NCBI GenBank assembly: GCA_027064565.1
Contig: JAMOPK010000338.1
Location: 1-7,971 of the forward strand
Length of the DNA: 7,971 bases
Origin: Caldifarciminota bacterium
GTDB taxonomy: Bacteria > Hydrothermota > Hydrothermia > B15-G9
Direction of reading: 5' to 3'
Of this stretch, positions 1 through 5,807 are shown in pieces; position 1 is the first letter of the stretch; every line of letters begins with the position of its first letter. The notes beneath the pieces were generated by a model. That model saw nothing but the letters and a program-made list of their open reading frames with translations, was not told the DNA's origin and made no database searches. Position numbers and translations under genes: made by a program.

Positions 1-230
1 TAGCCCTTGGACTCGGTTTTTCGCTCATTCACTTCGACGGTCTTCCCCAGCGCGCTTTTGAAATCGCCAGAGAATTGGGGAGACCAACAACTTACGATGT
101 GCACTATCTTGCTGTAGCCGAGCATTTTGAGGCTATTTTCTGGACTGCCGATGAGAAACTATACAATGTTGCCAGAGATAAGTTTAGCTGGATTAAGTTG
201 CTCCGGGATCTCGAAGGGGATGTGACTTGA
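1..230 (+). CDS. PIN-domain protein, VapC-like toxin ribonuclease (C-terminal part)
   Basis: The reading frame is open from base 3 to the TGA at 228-230 and gives 75 residues of the C-terminal half of a PIN domain; the start lies upstream of the window. Visible family features are an ARELGRPTTYDVHYLAVAE stretch followed by FWTADEKLYN. In VapC-type PIN domains these two blocks carry the later acidic, metal-coordinating residues (the Asp of TYD and the Asp of TADE) of an RNase active site. Known VapC proteins cut tRNA or rRNA and are held inactive by a VapB antitoxin encoded just upstream, which would be outside this window. The acidic residues look intact, so this end is probably functional. 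It converges on pstB and has no evident link to phosphate uptake. Family assignment is good; the toxin role and target are inferred. Confidence 0.8.
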   Translation, partial: ALGLGFSLIHFDGLPQRAFEIARELGRPTTYDVHYLAVAEHFEAIFWTADEKLYNVARDKFSWIKLLRDLEGDVT

Positions 231-234
231 TTTT

Positions 235-272
235 GCCGGATCGACTGAATTCCGGTTATCCCTTTTATTTTT
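235..272 (+). terminator. possible weak intrinsic terminator after the PIN gene
   Basis: CCGGA (236-240) can pair with TCCGG (251-255), extended by one G-U pair at 235/256, around a 10-base loop. A T-rich run (ttttattttt) follows at about 261-272. The stem is short and there is a gap before the T run, so this is only a candidate. A second imperfect hairpin (AAGG at 296-299 with CCTT at 315-318 plus an inner GCG/CGC pair), followed by a short T run at 321-325, is another candidate in the same direction. I see no convincing terminator for the minus-strand pst operon in this 97-bp gap. Confidence 0.3.
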
Positions 273-327
273 GCAATTCTTACCCCTTTCTTCTCAAGGT
301 CGCGTCCAGCGCCCCCTTAATTTTTAA

Positions 328-1086
328 CTATCCGAATTTGCCCACGAGGTATTCCTCGGTCTCTTTGCGTTCTGGGGCGGCAAATACTTTCTCGGTGGGG
401 CCAAACTCTACCAGTTCGCCAAGATAAATAAATGCCGTGTAGTCGGAGACCCTTACAGCCTGGGCTATGTTGTGCGTGACCATAACGATGGTGATCGTTT
501 TTTTCAGTTCTACTATCAGTTCCTCGATTCTGGAAGTTGCTTTGGGATCAAGTGCAGATGTGGGTTCATCGAGTAAAAGGATTTCCGGTTTCATGGCGAG
601 TGCTCTTGCTATGCAGAGTCGTTGTTGTTGCCCACCGGATAAAAATGTGCCTTTCCTATGAAGCACATCCTTGACCTCATTCCATAAGAACGCCTTTTTC
701 AAGGCATCTTCAACGATTTTGTCTTTCTCTTCCTTTTTGAGTTTAATTCCGTTGAGAATATAACCTGCAATCACATTTTCGTAGACGCTCATAGTCGGGA
801 AAGGATTGGGTTTCTGAAATACCATGCCGATTTTTCTCCTCACGATCGTGGGATGCATTTTGTAAATATCCTTGCCATTCAGGTAAATGTGTCCTCTGTA
901 AATCGCTTCAGGATTAAGTTCGTGGATCCGGTTTATGCATCTTATCAGGGTTGATTTTCCACAACCGGAAGGCCCCATTATCGCAGTTAATTTTTTCTCA
1001 GGAATTTCGAGATTTATATTTCTGAGAACCCATGTATGACCATAACCTGCATAAAAATTTTCTATTTTTAGAATTTTGTCTCCCAT
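328..1086 (-). CDS. pstB: phosphate ABC transporter ATP-binding protein PstB
   Basis: PstB is the cytoplasmic ATPase that powers high-affinity phosphate import by the PstSCAB complex. The 252-residue product has every ABC motif: Walker A GPSGCGKST (38-46), Q-loop QKPNPFP (from Gln91, PstB-typical), signature LSGGQQQR (149-156), Walker B ILLLDEP (169-175) and the switch His205 in VTHN. The length is normal for the family (about 250-260). An upstream in-frame ATG at 1158 would add 24 residues, but that extension lies deep inside pstA and does not resemble PstB. The ATG at 1086 gives the usual short lead into KILKIENFYAGYG and has a GGTGGGG sequence just upstream. The gene overlaps the end of pstA by 19 bp, so coupled translation is likely. 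It is the last gene of the operon, and no phoU follows. Confidence 0.96.
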   Translation of the reverse strand: MGDKILKIENFYAGYGHTWVLRNINLEIPEKKLTAIMGPSGCGKSTLIRCINRIHELNPEAIYRGHIYLNGKDIYKMHPTIVRRKIGMVFQKPNPFPTMSVYENVIAGYILNGIKLKKEEKDKIVEDALKKAFLWNEVKDVLHRKGTFLSGGQQQRLCIARALAMKPEILLLDEPTSALDPKATSRIEELIVELKKTITIVMVTHNIAQAVRVSDYTAFIYLGELVEFGPTEKVFAAPERKETEEYLVGKFG

Positions 1087-1904
1087 CTTTTCCCCACCAT
1101 TTTTAACAGTAAATTGAGGCCAAGAACCACAATGATAAGCACAAGCGAAGCGCCCCATGCGATTTTATGCCATTCCTCGTAAGGGCTCATAGCATAGTTA
1201 AAAATCAGGAGCGGAAGGGCATCGGTAGGTTTCATTGGATTAAGGTTTACAAATGGATTCCCAAAGGCTGTAAAAAGCAGCGGCGCAGTCTCGCCTATGA
1301 TTCTTGATGTGCCCACGATTATGCCAGATAGAATTCCTCTGGCACTTGCAGGCAAGATGATTTTGATGATCGTTTTCGTATAAGTTGCTCCAAGCGAAAA
1401 ACTTGCTTCTCTGAGTGTGAAAGGGACGAGTCTTACGGTTTCCTCCGTGGTTTTGATAATCACTGGCAGCATCATCACGGCTAATGCAACGGCACCTGAT
1501 ATGGCAGAGAAGCCGCCCATCGGTTTCACCACCCACAAATATGCTAAAATTCCAATTACAATCGAAGGAAGACCTTGAAGAATATTTACAAGTGTTCTAA
1601 GTAACTCAGTGAAAGAGTTTCTCACTTCGGCGATGAAAATTCCGGTCAGTGTGCCTATAGGAACAGAGAAAGCAGTCGCAAGGATCACAAGCATGAACGA
1701 GCCAACCAATGAGTTAAGTATCCCGCCTCCGGACTCTCCTGGCGGTTTAGGCAGTTTGTAGAAAAACTCAGGATTGATCGCTGAAATCCCATTTCTCACT
1801 GTCTGGAAGATTATCAGAAAAAGTGGGAGAATCGAAAGGGCAGCTAAAAGAAATACGAAAAGTTTGAATAAGTTATCTTTGACGACTCTATTTCTGCTAT
1901 TCAT
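1068..1904 (-). CDS. pstA: phosphate ABC transporter permease PstA
   Basis: PstA is one of the two inner-membrane permeases that form the phosphate channel with PstC. The 278-residue protein has an N-terminal membrane segment at about 12-34, further segments at roughly 62-92, 101-123, 130-150 and 190-212, and a last one at about 247-270. The cytoplasmic EAA loop that docks on the ATPase is clear (EASFSLGAT, from 166). The family signature SRIIGETAPLLFTA (from 200) contains the conserved Arg and Glu known to matter for transport in E. coli PstA. A GGAGGT ribosome-binding site (1915-1910 on the minus strand) lies five bases before the ATG and supports this start. The first 8 bp overlap the end of pstC, and the last 19 bp overlap pstB. 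Confidence 0.95.
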   Translation of the reverse strand: MNSRNRVVKDNLFKLFVFLLAALSILPLFLIIFQTVRNGISAINPEFFYKLPKPPGESGGGILNSLVGSFMLVILATAFSVPIGTLTGIFIAEVRNSFTELLRTLVNILQGLPSIVIGILAYLWVVKPMGGFSAISGAVALAVMMLPVIIKTTEETVRLVPFTLREASFSLGATYTKTIIKIILPASARGILSGIIVGTSRIIGETAPLLFTAFGNPFVNLNPMKPTDALPLLIFNYAMSPYEEWHKIAWGASLVLIIVVLGLNLLLKMVGKRWETKF

Positions 1905-2775
1905 TTTTGACCTCCACTCTGAACTTTTTTATCACCAGATTGCCCAGCAGATTTATGGCAAATGTGAAGAGAAAAAGCCACAAACCGATATATATGAGTG
2001 AGCTCAAATGGATGTCTTTTGTTGCCTCTGTGAACTCATTGGCGATGACAGAAGCCATCGTATTTGCCGGGCAAAATATGCTTTTTGGCATGCAGTTGGA
2101 ATTTCCGATGACCATGGTTACCGCCATCGTCTCTCCGAAAGCCCTACCAAATGCGAGAAGTATCCCCGCAAAGATACCTGAACGGGCATATGGGAGAATT
2201 ATTCCGAAAATAATCTCCCTTGTAGTTGCACCTAATGAAAATCCGGCCTCTATGATGTCTCCCGGCACCATACTGATGACTTCTCTTGCGATCGAGGAAG
2301 TGTAGGGGACGATCATTATTGCCAGCACAATGGATGCTGTGAGGATGCCGACGCCATATGGCAAAACTCCCAGCTTCATCTCGAGTTTTCTTACAAGTGG
2401 CACAAGGAAAAACAGCCCCCAGAATCCGTAAATGATGGACGGGATACCTGCCAGCAAGTCAGTTGCATAGGTCAACACTTTTTTTATGAATCCCTCCCGC
2501 AGGTAAACCCCCAGCAGCAAAGCGATTGAAATTGAAAATGGGAGTGAGATAATCAGAGCGATGATAGAAGTCATAAATGTGCCGACTATGAACGGCAATG
2601 CGCCAAATTTCTCATTGACCGGATCCCATTCTCTGGACAGGATAAACTTGATACCGAACTTCTTGAGCGACAACCAGCTTGCGTGACACAGCGAAAGGAA
2701 AGCGAGAAGCACAAGCAGGGCCACGAAGGCCCCGCCTGCGTATAACACTGCCCTAAAGATTCTGTCTGTTTTCAT
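1897..2775 (-). CDS. pstC: phosphate ABC transporter permease PstC
   Basis: PstC is the second inner-membrane phosphate permease. From the chosen ATG it has 292 residues: an N-terminal membrane segment at about 9-30, several more, and a last one at about 259-282. The EAA loop reads EAGFSLGAT (176-184), and the PstC signature GRAFGETMAV (from 210) contains the conserved Arg and Glu of the transport path. I chose the ATG at 2775 because it overlaps the pstS stop as ATGA, a classic coupled junction. A GTG two codons upstream (2781) is an alternative. The upstream sequence has only a weak ribosome-binding site, so translation probably depends on pstS. The periplasmic loop after the GRAFGETMA segment contains two cysteines (Cys228 and Cys235), discussed in the findings. 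Confidence 0.95.
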   Translation of the reverse strand: MKTDRIFRAVLYAGGAFVALLVLLAFLSLCHASWLSLKKFGIKFILSREWDPVNEKFGALPFIVGTFMTSIIALIISLPFSISIALLLGVYLREGFIKKVLTYATDLLAGIPSIIYGFWGLFFLVPLVRKLEMKLGVLPYGVGILTASIVLAIMIVPYTSSIAREVISMVPGDIIEAGFSLGATTREIIFGIILPYARSGIFAGILLAFGRAFGETMAVTMVIGNSNCMPKSIFCPANTMASVIANEFTEATKDIHLSSLIYIGLWLFLFTFAINLLGNLVIKKFRVEVKNE

Positions 2776-3812
2776 TCCCACAGTTGCTTGCCTTTGTAAG
2801 TGATAGATTTGATGATGGTTTCGGCTTTTTTGCGGGCTTTAGGTGAAAGTGGAGCGTAATGGAGCGGCTCGGCATATTTTTGCCCCTCATGGGTTATCCA
2901 CCAGAGAAGTCTGACAAGCTCTTTGGCTTTTCCTCTGTCCAATCCCCCGTCAGCAAGGTCTTTATAAACCAGAATCCATGTAAAACCTGCTATGGGATAG
3001 CCATATTTGGCGTCGGTGTTCGTCAGAGAGACCCTCATGTCATCCGGAAGTTTGATGTCAGCGGCGAGACTGACAGACTTTATGCTCGGCTCGATGAAGT
3101 TGCCGCTCTTGTTTTGAACCATCGCATAAGGCATGTCGTTATTAAGGGCATAAATCAATTCCACATACCCAATAGCGCCCGGAAGCTGTTTGACAAGTCC
3201 GGCGACACCGGGGTTTCCTTTGGCACCCAAACCAACTGGCCAATTAAGCGACTTACCTCTTCCAACTTTCTCTTTCCACTCCTCGCTGACCTTACTCAGA
3301 TAATCGGAAAAGATAAAAGTTGTTCCACTTCCGTCAGAACGATGCACCACAACAATTGCCATGTCGGGCAGTTTTACATCCGGGTTAATCGCTTTGATCC
3401 TTGGGTCGTTCCATTTTGTAATCTTCCCGAGGAAAATGTCTGCTATGACATCAGGTGTGAACTTAAGCTTTGGGTTTCCGGGCAGGTTGTATGTGATAAC
3501 AACTGCCCCCGCTACAATTGGAATGTGAACTATAGGTGCAGAGAATTTTTTAAGACCCTCGTCATCGACATAGGCATCGGAAGCACCGAAATCAACGGTT
3601 TTCGCCTTTAGCTGTCTGATCCCGCCGCCAGAACCTATTGCTTGATAGTTTATTCTTACGCCGTATTTCTGATGATACACACTGAACATTTTGGAGTAGA
3701 GCGGGTAAGGGAATGTGGCGCCTGCACCGGTGAGTGTTACAGCCGCGCCTGCAGGTTTGACCGGCGCGAAGGCAAGACCAAATGCCAACACCAATATTTT
3801 GATGACCTTCAT
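2772..3812 (-). CDS. pstS: periplasmic phosphate-binding protein PstS
   Basis: PstS captures phosphate in the periplasm and delivers it to PstCA. The 346-residue precursor begins with MKVIKILVLAFGLAFAP and a likely signal-peptide cleavage near AGA-A (about 23). There is no lipobox cysteine, so it should be soluble in the periplasm. By alignment from memory with E. coli PstS, the phosphate ligands are kept: Thr33-Phe34 in GAGATFPYPLY, Ser61 in GSGGG, Asp79 in GASD, Arg158 and Asp160, and Ser162-Gly163-Thr164 in HRSDGSGTTF. PGAIGYVE (from 211) is also typical. The open frame extends to 3839, but the ATG at 3812 is preferred: a strong AAGGAGGTG sits at the right distance and a good signal peptide starts there. 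The preserved Asp79 and Arg158 suggest normal phosphate selectivity. Confidence 0.96.
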   Translation of the reverse strand: MKVIKILVLAFGLAFAPVKPAGAAVTLTGAGATFPYPLYSKMFSVYHQKYGVRINYQAIGSGGGIRQLKAKTVDFGASDAYVDDEGLKKFSAPIVHIPIVAGAVVITYNLPGNPKLKFTPDVIADIFLGKITKWNDPRIKAINPDVKLPDMAIVVVHRSDGSGTTFIFSDYLSKVSEEWKEKVGRGKSLNWPVGLGAKGNPGVAGLVKQLPGAIGYVELIYALNNDMPYAMVQNKSGNFIEPSIKSVSLAADIKLPDDMRVSLTNTDAKYGYPIAGFTWILVYKDLADGGLDRGKAKELVRLLWWITHEGQKYAEPLHYAPLSPKARKKAETIIKSITYKGKQLWE

Positions 3813-3820
3813 GTCGAACA

Positions 3821-3829
3821 CCTCCTTTA
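3821..3829 (-). promoter_or_regulatory. strong ribosome-binding site of pstS fused to the porin stop codon
   Basis: On the minus strand the porin stop codon and the pstS Shine-Dalgarno share bases as TAAAGGAGG, eight bases before the pstS ATG. Ribosomes finishing the porin would land on the pstS initiation site, and the strong site also allows independent high-level initiation. That suits a binding protein needed in excess over the permease. This site decides the pstS start at 3812 rather than 3839. Confidence 0.8.
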
Positions 3830-4921
3830 AAATTTCCAAGAAAGGTCAAATTGAATTAAATTTTGATGATCATTGGATTCCAGTTTTTTCATGGTGTAAA
3901 AATCAATTGCAAAGGAGGCGTGCTTTGTCAGGCCAAGTTTCAATTCTATCTCGTGCCCCACAACGCCGGTTCCGCCGCCGTAGGCGTCAGAATCAGGGAA
4001 AGGGTCAAGCCATGCATCTTTCTCAAGCCTTCTGAACTGATATTTGACCTTAAAGTGGCCAACTGATGTCTTGTCGCTGAAGCTTCCCCCGATGAGATAG
4101 CCCTTGTTGGCGTGAGAGACATATGGGTTGTAAACAAAATCGGAGTAGATTGAAAATTTGCCAAAGGACAGTTTCAGACTGGGAGCTAAAGCTTGGTAGT
4201 TGTAGATTAAATTACCGAGAGGATCGGTTGTATTTGTCCCTGAGGAGTGTTTCAGATGATATCCTTTCACATTCTGGGGAATGTAGTAAGCAACACCAGC
4301 ATAAAATTTAACATCAGAAGAGAGGCATGATTTAATCCCCATCTGAGCATAACCCATAAGGGGGTCGTGAGGGTTCGATTTTATTTCGTCCAGAACAAAA
4401 AGACCTGCATTGGCAAAAATATCAGGTGAGCCATATCCCATGTTGAATTTCACTCCCACTCCGTCAGGCCTTATATCGGAGTCCCACAATAGATCGGATG
4501 TGAGCCATAGGGCCTTTTTAATCCCCTTGTATTTACCGAACCATATGGAGAGACCATTCCTGGCCATCCATTCCGCATAGGCATAATCAAGCCTTATATC
4601 CGGTGTCTCGAATGCCCTCTCTAAAGTTTCGTTGGTTGATCTTGGATTAGCTCCACCTGTTGCGAGGCCAAAACCCAGCTCCCATACGTTATCGACGTGC
4701 TTAACAGCGCCTATTCTGAACCTTATCCGTTCTCTCACCCGCTCAGCATCGGAATTCTCTCTCTCCCATTGGATTCTAAACCTGAAATCGCCTTTAAGCG
4801 GTAGAGATTGCACATGAATTGGAAAAGAAAGCAACAGTAAGCCCAACCACACGTCAAATCGGCTGGCACCATTTCCTTCCATTTTGTTCTTTATCTTTTT
4901 TATGGTTTTTCTGATCCTCAT
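3827..4921 (-). CDS. putative outer-membrane porin, first gene of the pst operon
   Basis: This 364-residue protein looks like a beta-barrel porin. It has an N-terminal signal sequence with a hydrophobic core VWLGLLLLSFPIHV (about 24-37) and likely cleavage after VQS (39). The strand GDFRFRIQWERE and the charged run RVRERIRFRIGA follow, typical of 'putative porin' families. Many alternating amphipathic strands come next, and the chain ends QFDLSWKF with the C-terminal Phe used for outer-membrane insertion. The start at 4921 is supported by AAGGAGG with a six-base spacer; Met14 (4882) is an alternative that would remove an unusually basic leader. It lies 14 bp upstream of pstS in the same operon, so a role in passing phosphate across the outer membrane under starvation is a reasonable inference, analogous to OprP or PhoE. 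I see no diagnostic sequence match to those proteins. Porin call fairly firm; phosphate selectivity unproven. Confidence 0.75.
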   Translation of the reverse strand: MRIRKTIKKIKNKMEGNGASRFDVWLGLLLLSFPIHVQSLPLKGDFRFRIQWERENSDAERVRERIRFRIGAVKHVDNVWELGFGLATGGANPRSTNETLERAFETPDIRLDYAYAEWMARNGLSIWFGKYKGIKKALWLTSDLLWDSDIRPDGVGVKFNMGYGSPDIFANAGLFVLDEIKSNPHDPLMGYAQMGIKSCLSSDVKFYAGVAYYIPQNVKGYHLKHSSGTNTTDPLGNLIYNYQALAPSLKLSFGKFSIYSDFVYNPYVSHANKGYLIGGSFSDKTSVGHFKVKYQFRRLEKDAWLDPFPDSDAYGGGTGVVGHEIELKLGLTKHASFAIDFYTMKKLESNDHQNLIQFDLSWKF

Positions 4922-4927
4922 CTAAAG

Positions 4928-4934
4928 CCTCCTT
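4928..4934 (-). promoter_or_regulatory. ribosome-binding site of the porin gene
   Basis: AAGGAGG on the minus strand, six bases (CTTTAG) before the ATG at 4921. It is a near-perfect Shine-Dalgarno and supports the longer porin start over the internal Met14. Confidence 0.75.
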
Positions 4935-4949
4935 GTTGGTTCGGCGGAA

Positions 4950-5003
4950 ATTGTGGAGGGGTTTCGTTAAGTGCATATTAGGGTTCTGTTAATTTTCTGT
5001 TAA
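4950..5003 (-). promoter_or_regulatory. candidate PhoB-dependent promoter of the porin-pst operon
   Basis: A CACAAT hexamer (4955-4950, four of six matches to TATAAT) begins nine bases after the last Pho repeat. It would place the transcript start near 4943, so the four repeats would span about -60 to -22. That is the position of activating PhoP boxes in Bacillus subtilis, where the response regulator substitutes for a -35 element. An overlapping alternative is a more ordinary promoter: TTAACA (5003-4998, five of six to TTGACA), a 17-bp spacer and TAATAT (4980-4975), starting near 4968. The two differ in whether phosphorylated PhoB would activate or block. The operon is expected to be activated, so I favour the first. 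Start sites are unmapped. Confidence 0.55.
4964..5003. repeat. Pho box: four TTAACA-like units with an 11-bp period
   Basis: On the minus strand the units are TTAACA (5003-4998), TTAACA (4992-4987), CTAATA (4981-4976) and TTAACG (4970-4965), each followed by exactly five bases before the next. On the plus strand the strongest pair reads CTGTTAA-TTTT-CTGTTAA, recalling the 7-4-7 layout of the E. coli Pho box. The hexamer with an 11-bp period matches the Bacillus PhoP box. Eleven base pairs is one helical turn, as expected for head-to-tail OmpR/PhoB-family dimers. It lies between the divergent pst operon and phoBR and could serve both. Confidence 0.8.
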
Positions 5004-5026
5004 GAATCTCTCCTTGGTTGAATCTG

Positions 5027-5044
5027 TTTTCTCGAAAGAGAAAA
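5027..5044. repeat. perfect 7-bp inverted repeat with GAAA loop
   Basis: TTTTCTC and GAGAAAA flank GAAA, giving a perfect palindromic hairpin on the plus strand with a stable GNRA-type loop. It lies between the Pho box and the phoB start. It is not in a terminator position for any visible gene. If phoB has a longer transcript it would be in the 5' leader; otherwise it may be a protein-binding palindrome. A tandem GAAAAAC duplicate (5040-5053) overlaps its right arm. Function unknown. Confidence 0.45.
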
Positions 5045-5098
5045 ACGAAAAACTGCTCATAAAGGTGTTCTGGTGTCTGTGAGATGCTTTACTTGATT

Positions 5099-5104
5099 TA
5101 TAAT
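5099..5104 (+). promoter_or_regulatory. candidate -10 element of phoB (leaderless or near-leaderless)
   Basis: A perfect TATAAT lies ten bases before the phoB ATG, which would place transcription start at about 5111, three or four bases before the start codon. There is no Shine-Dalgarno sequence before the ATG. No good -35 is visible at 16-18 bp (the best, CTGTGA, matches three of six), so an activator may be needed. The rest of the 193-bp divergent region is described under the Pho box and the hairpin. Confidence 0.45.
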
Positions 5105-5114
5105 ATGCACGATC

Positions 5115-5807
5115 ATGGAAACAAAAAAATTGATAGATATCATAGATGATGAGGAAGATATTCTTGAACTTGTCGCGCTTCACCTTGAACGTTCAGGTTT
5201 TAGAGTTAGAAAATTCCTTTCGGCTGAGCCATTCCTGAGAGAATTGTCCATCAAGCAACCCGATCTGATAATCCTTGACCTCATGCTTCCTGACATTGAT
5301 GGCATAGAGGTTTGTAAATTTCTTAAATTCCACGAAAAATACAGTGATATTCCGATCATTATGCTTACTGCAAGGGCGACAGAGACCGACAAGGTCTTGG
5401 GTCTTGAACTTGGTGCAGATGACTATGTAACCAAACCGTTCTCTCCAAGAGAATTAGTTGCGAGGGTTAAAGCTGTGCTCAGACGGAGAGGACAGCAGAG
5501 GGAAAAAGAGAACAAAAAGATACGGATCGGCGAGATTCTATTGATTGACCCCTTCAAATTCGAAGTGTATGTGAAGGGCAAAAGAGTAGAACTGACGCCC
5601 ACAGAATTTAGAATTCTAAAAATGCTTGCTGAAAAGAAAGGATGGGTCTTCACCCGAAAACAGATTCTTGATGAACTCTGGGGAAATGATAAGATAGTTC
5701 TCGATAGAACCGTCGATGTTCACATAAAGCATTTAAGAGAGAAGCTTGGAGAGGCCGGAAAATTCATCAAAAATGTGCGTGGAGTTGGGTATAAAATAGA
5801 AGAATGA
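5115..5807 (+). CDS. phoB: PhoB-type response regulator (OmpR/PhoB family)
   Basis: This 230-residue two-domain regulator should bind the Pho repeats when phosphorylated. The receiver domain (about 5-123) has the acidic pair Asp11-Asp12, phospho-acceptor Asp55 in LIILDLMLPD, the switch Thr85 and Lys107 in TKPFSPREL. The C-terminal winged helix (about 136-228) contains VELTPTEFRILKML and the recognition helix DRTVDVHIKHLREKL (197-211), ending in VRGVGYKIEE. The pattern fits PhoB/PhoP. The start is fixed: an in-frame stop lies at 5094-5096 and no other start codon falls between, yet no ribosome-binding site precedes the ATG. It overlaps the next gene as ATGA. The pairing with a PhoR-type kinase and the divergent pst operon supports the name; by sequence alone it could be another OmpR-family member. 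Confidence 0.93.
   Translation: METKKLIDIIDDEEDILELVALHLERSGFRVRKFLSAEPFLRELSIKQPDLIILDLMLPDIDGIEVCKFLKFHEKYSDIPIIMLTARATETDKVLGLELGADDYVTKPFSPRELVARVKAVLRRRGQQREKENKKIRIGEILLIDPFKFEVYVKGKRVELTPTEFRILKMLAEKKGWVFTRKQILDELWGNDKIVLDRTVDVHIKHLREKLGEAGKFIKNVRGVGYKIEE

Noticed and set aside
1240..1536. Minus-strand open frame of 98 residues within pstA
   Set aside because: Out-of-frame shadow of pstA, with a composition unlike a real protein.
2859..3611. Long plus-strand open frame (250 residues) opposite pstS
   Set aside because: It is antisense to a gene with full PstS family motifs, its translation resembles no protein I recognise, and no ribosome-binding site or promoter was evident.
4986..5023. 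A plus-strand phoB promoter using the CTGTTAA pair as an E. coli-style Pho box
   Set aside because: No acceptable -10 hexamer occurs about ten bases after the second unit (the site reads ttggtt), whereas the minus strand has a correctly placed CACAAT. A minor role in phoB autoregulation is not excluded.
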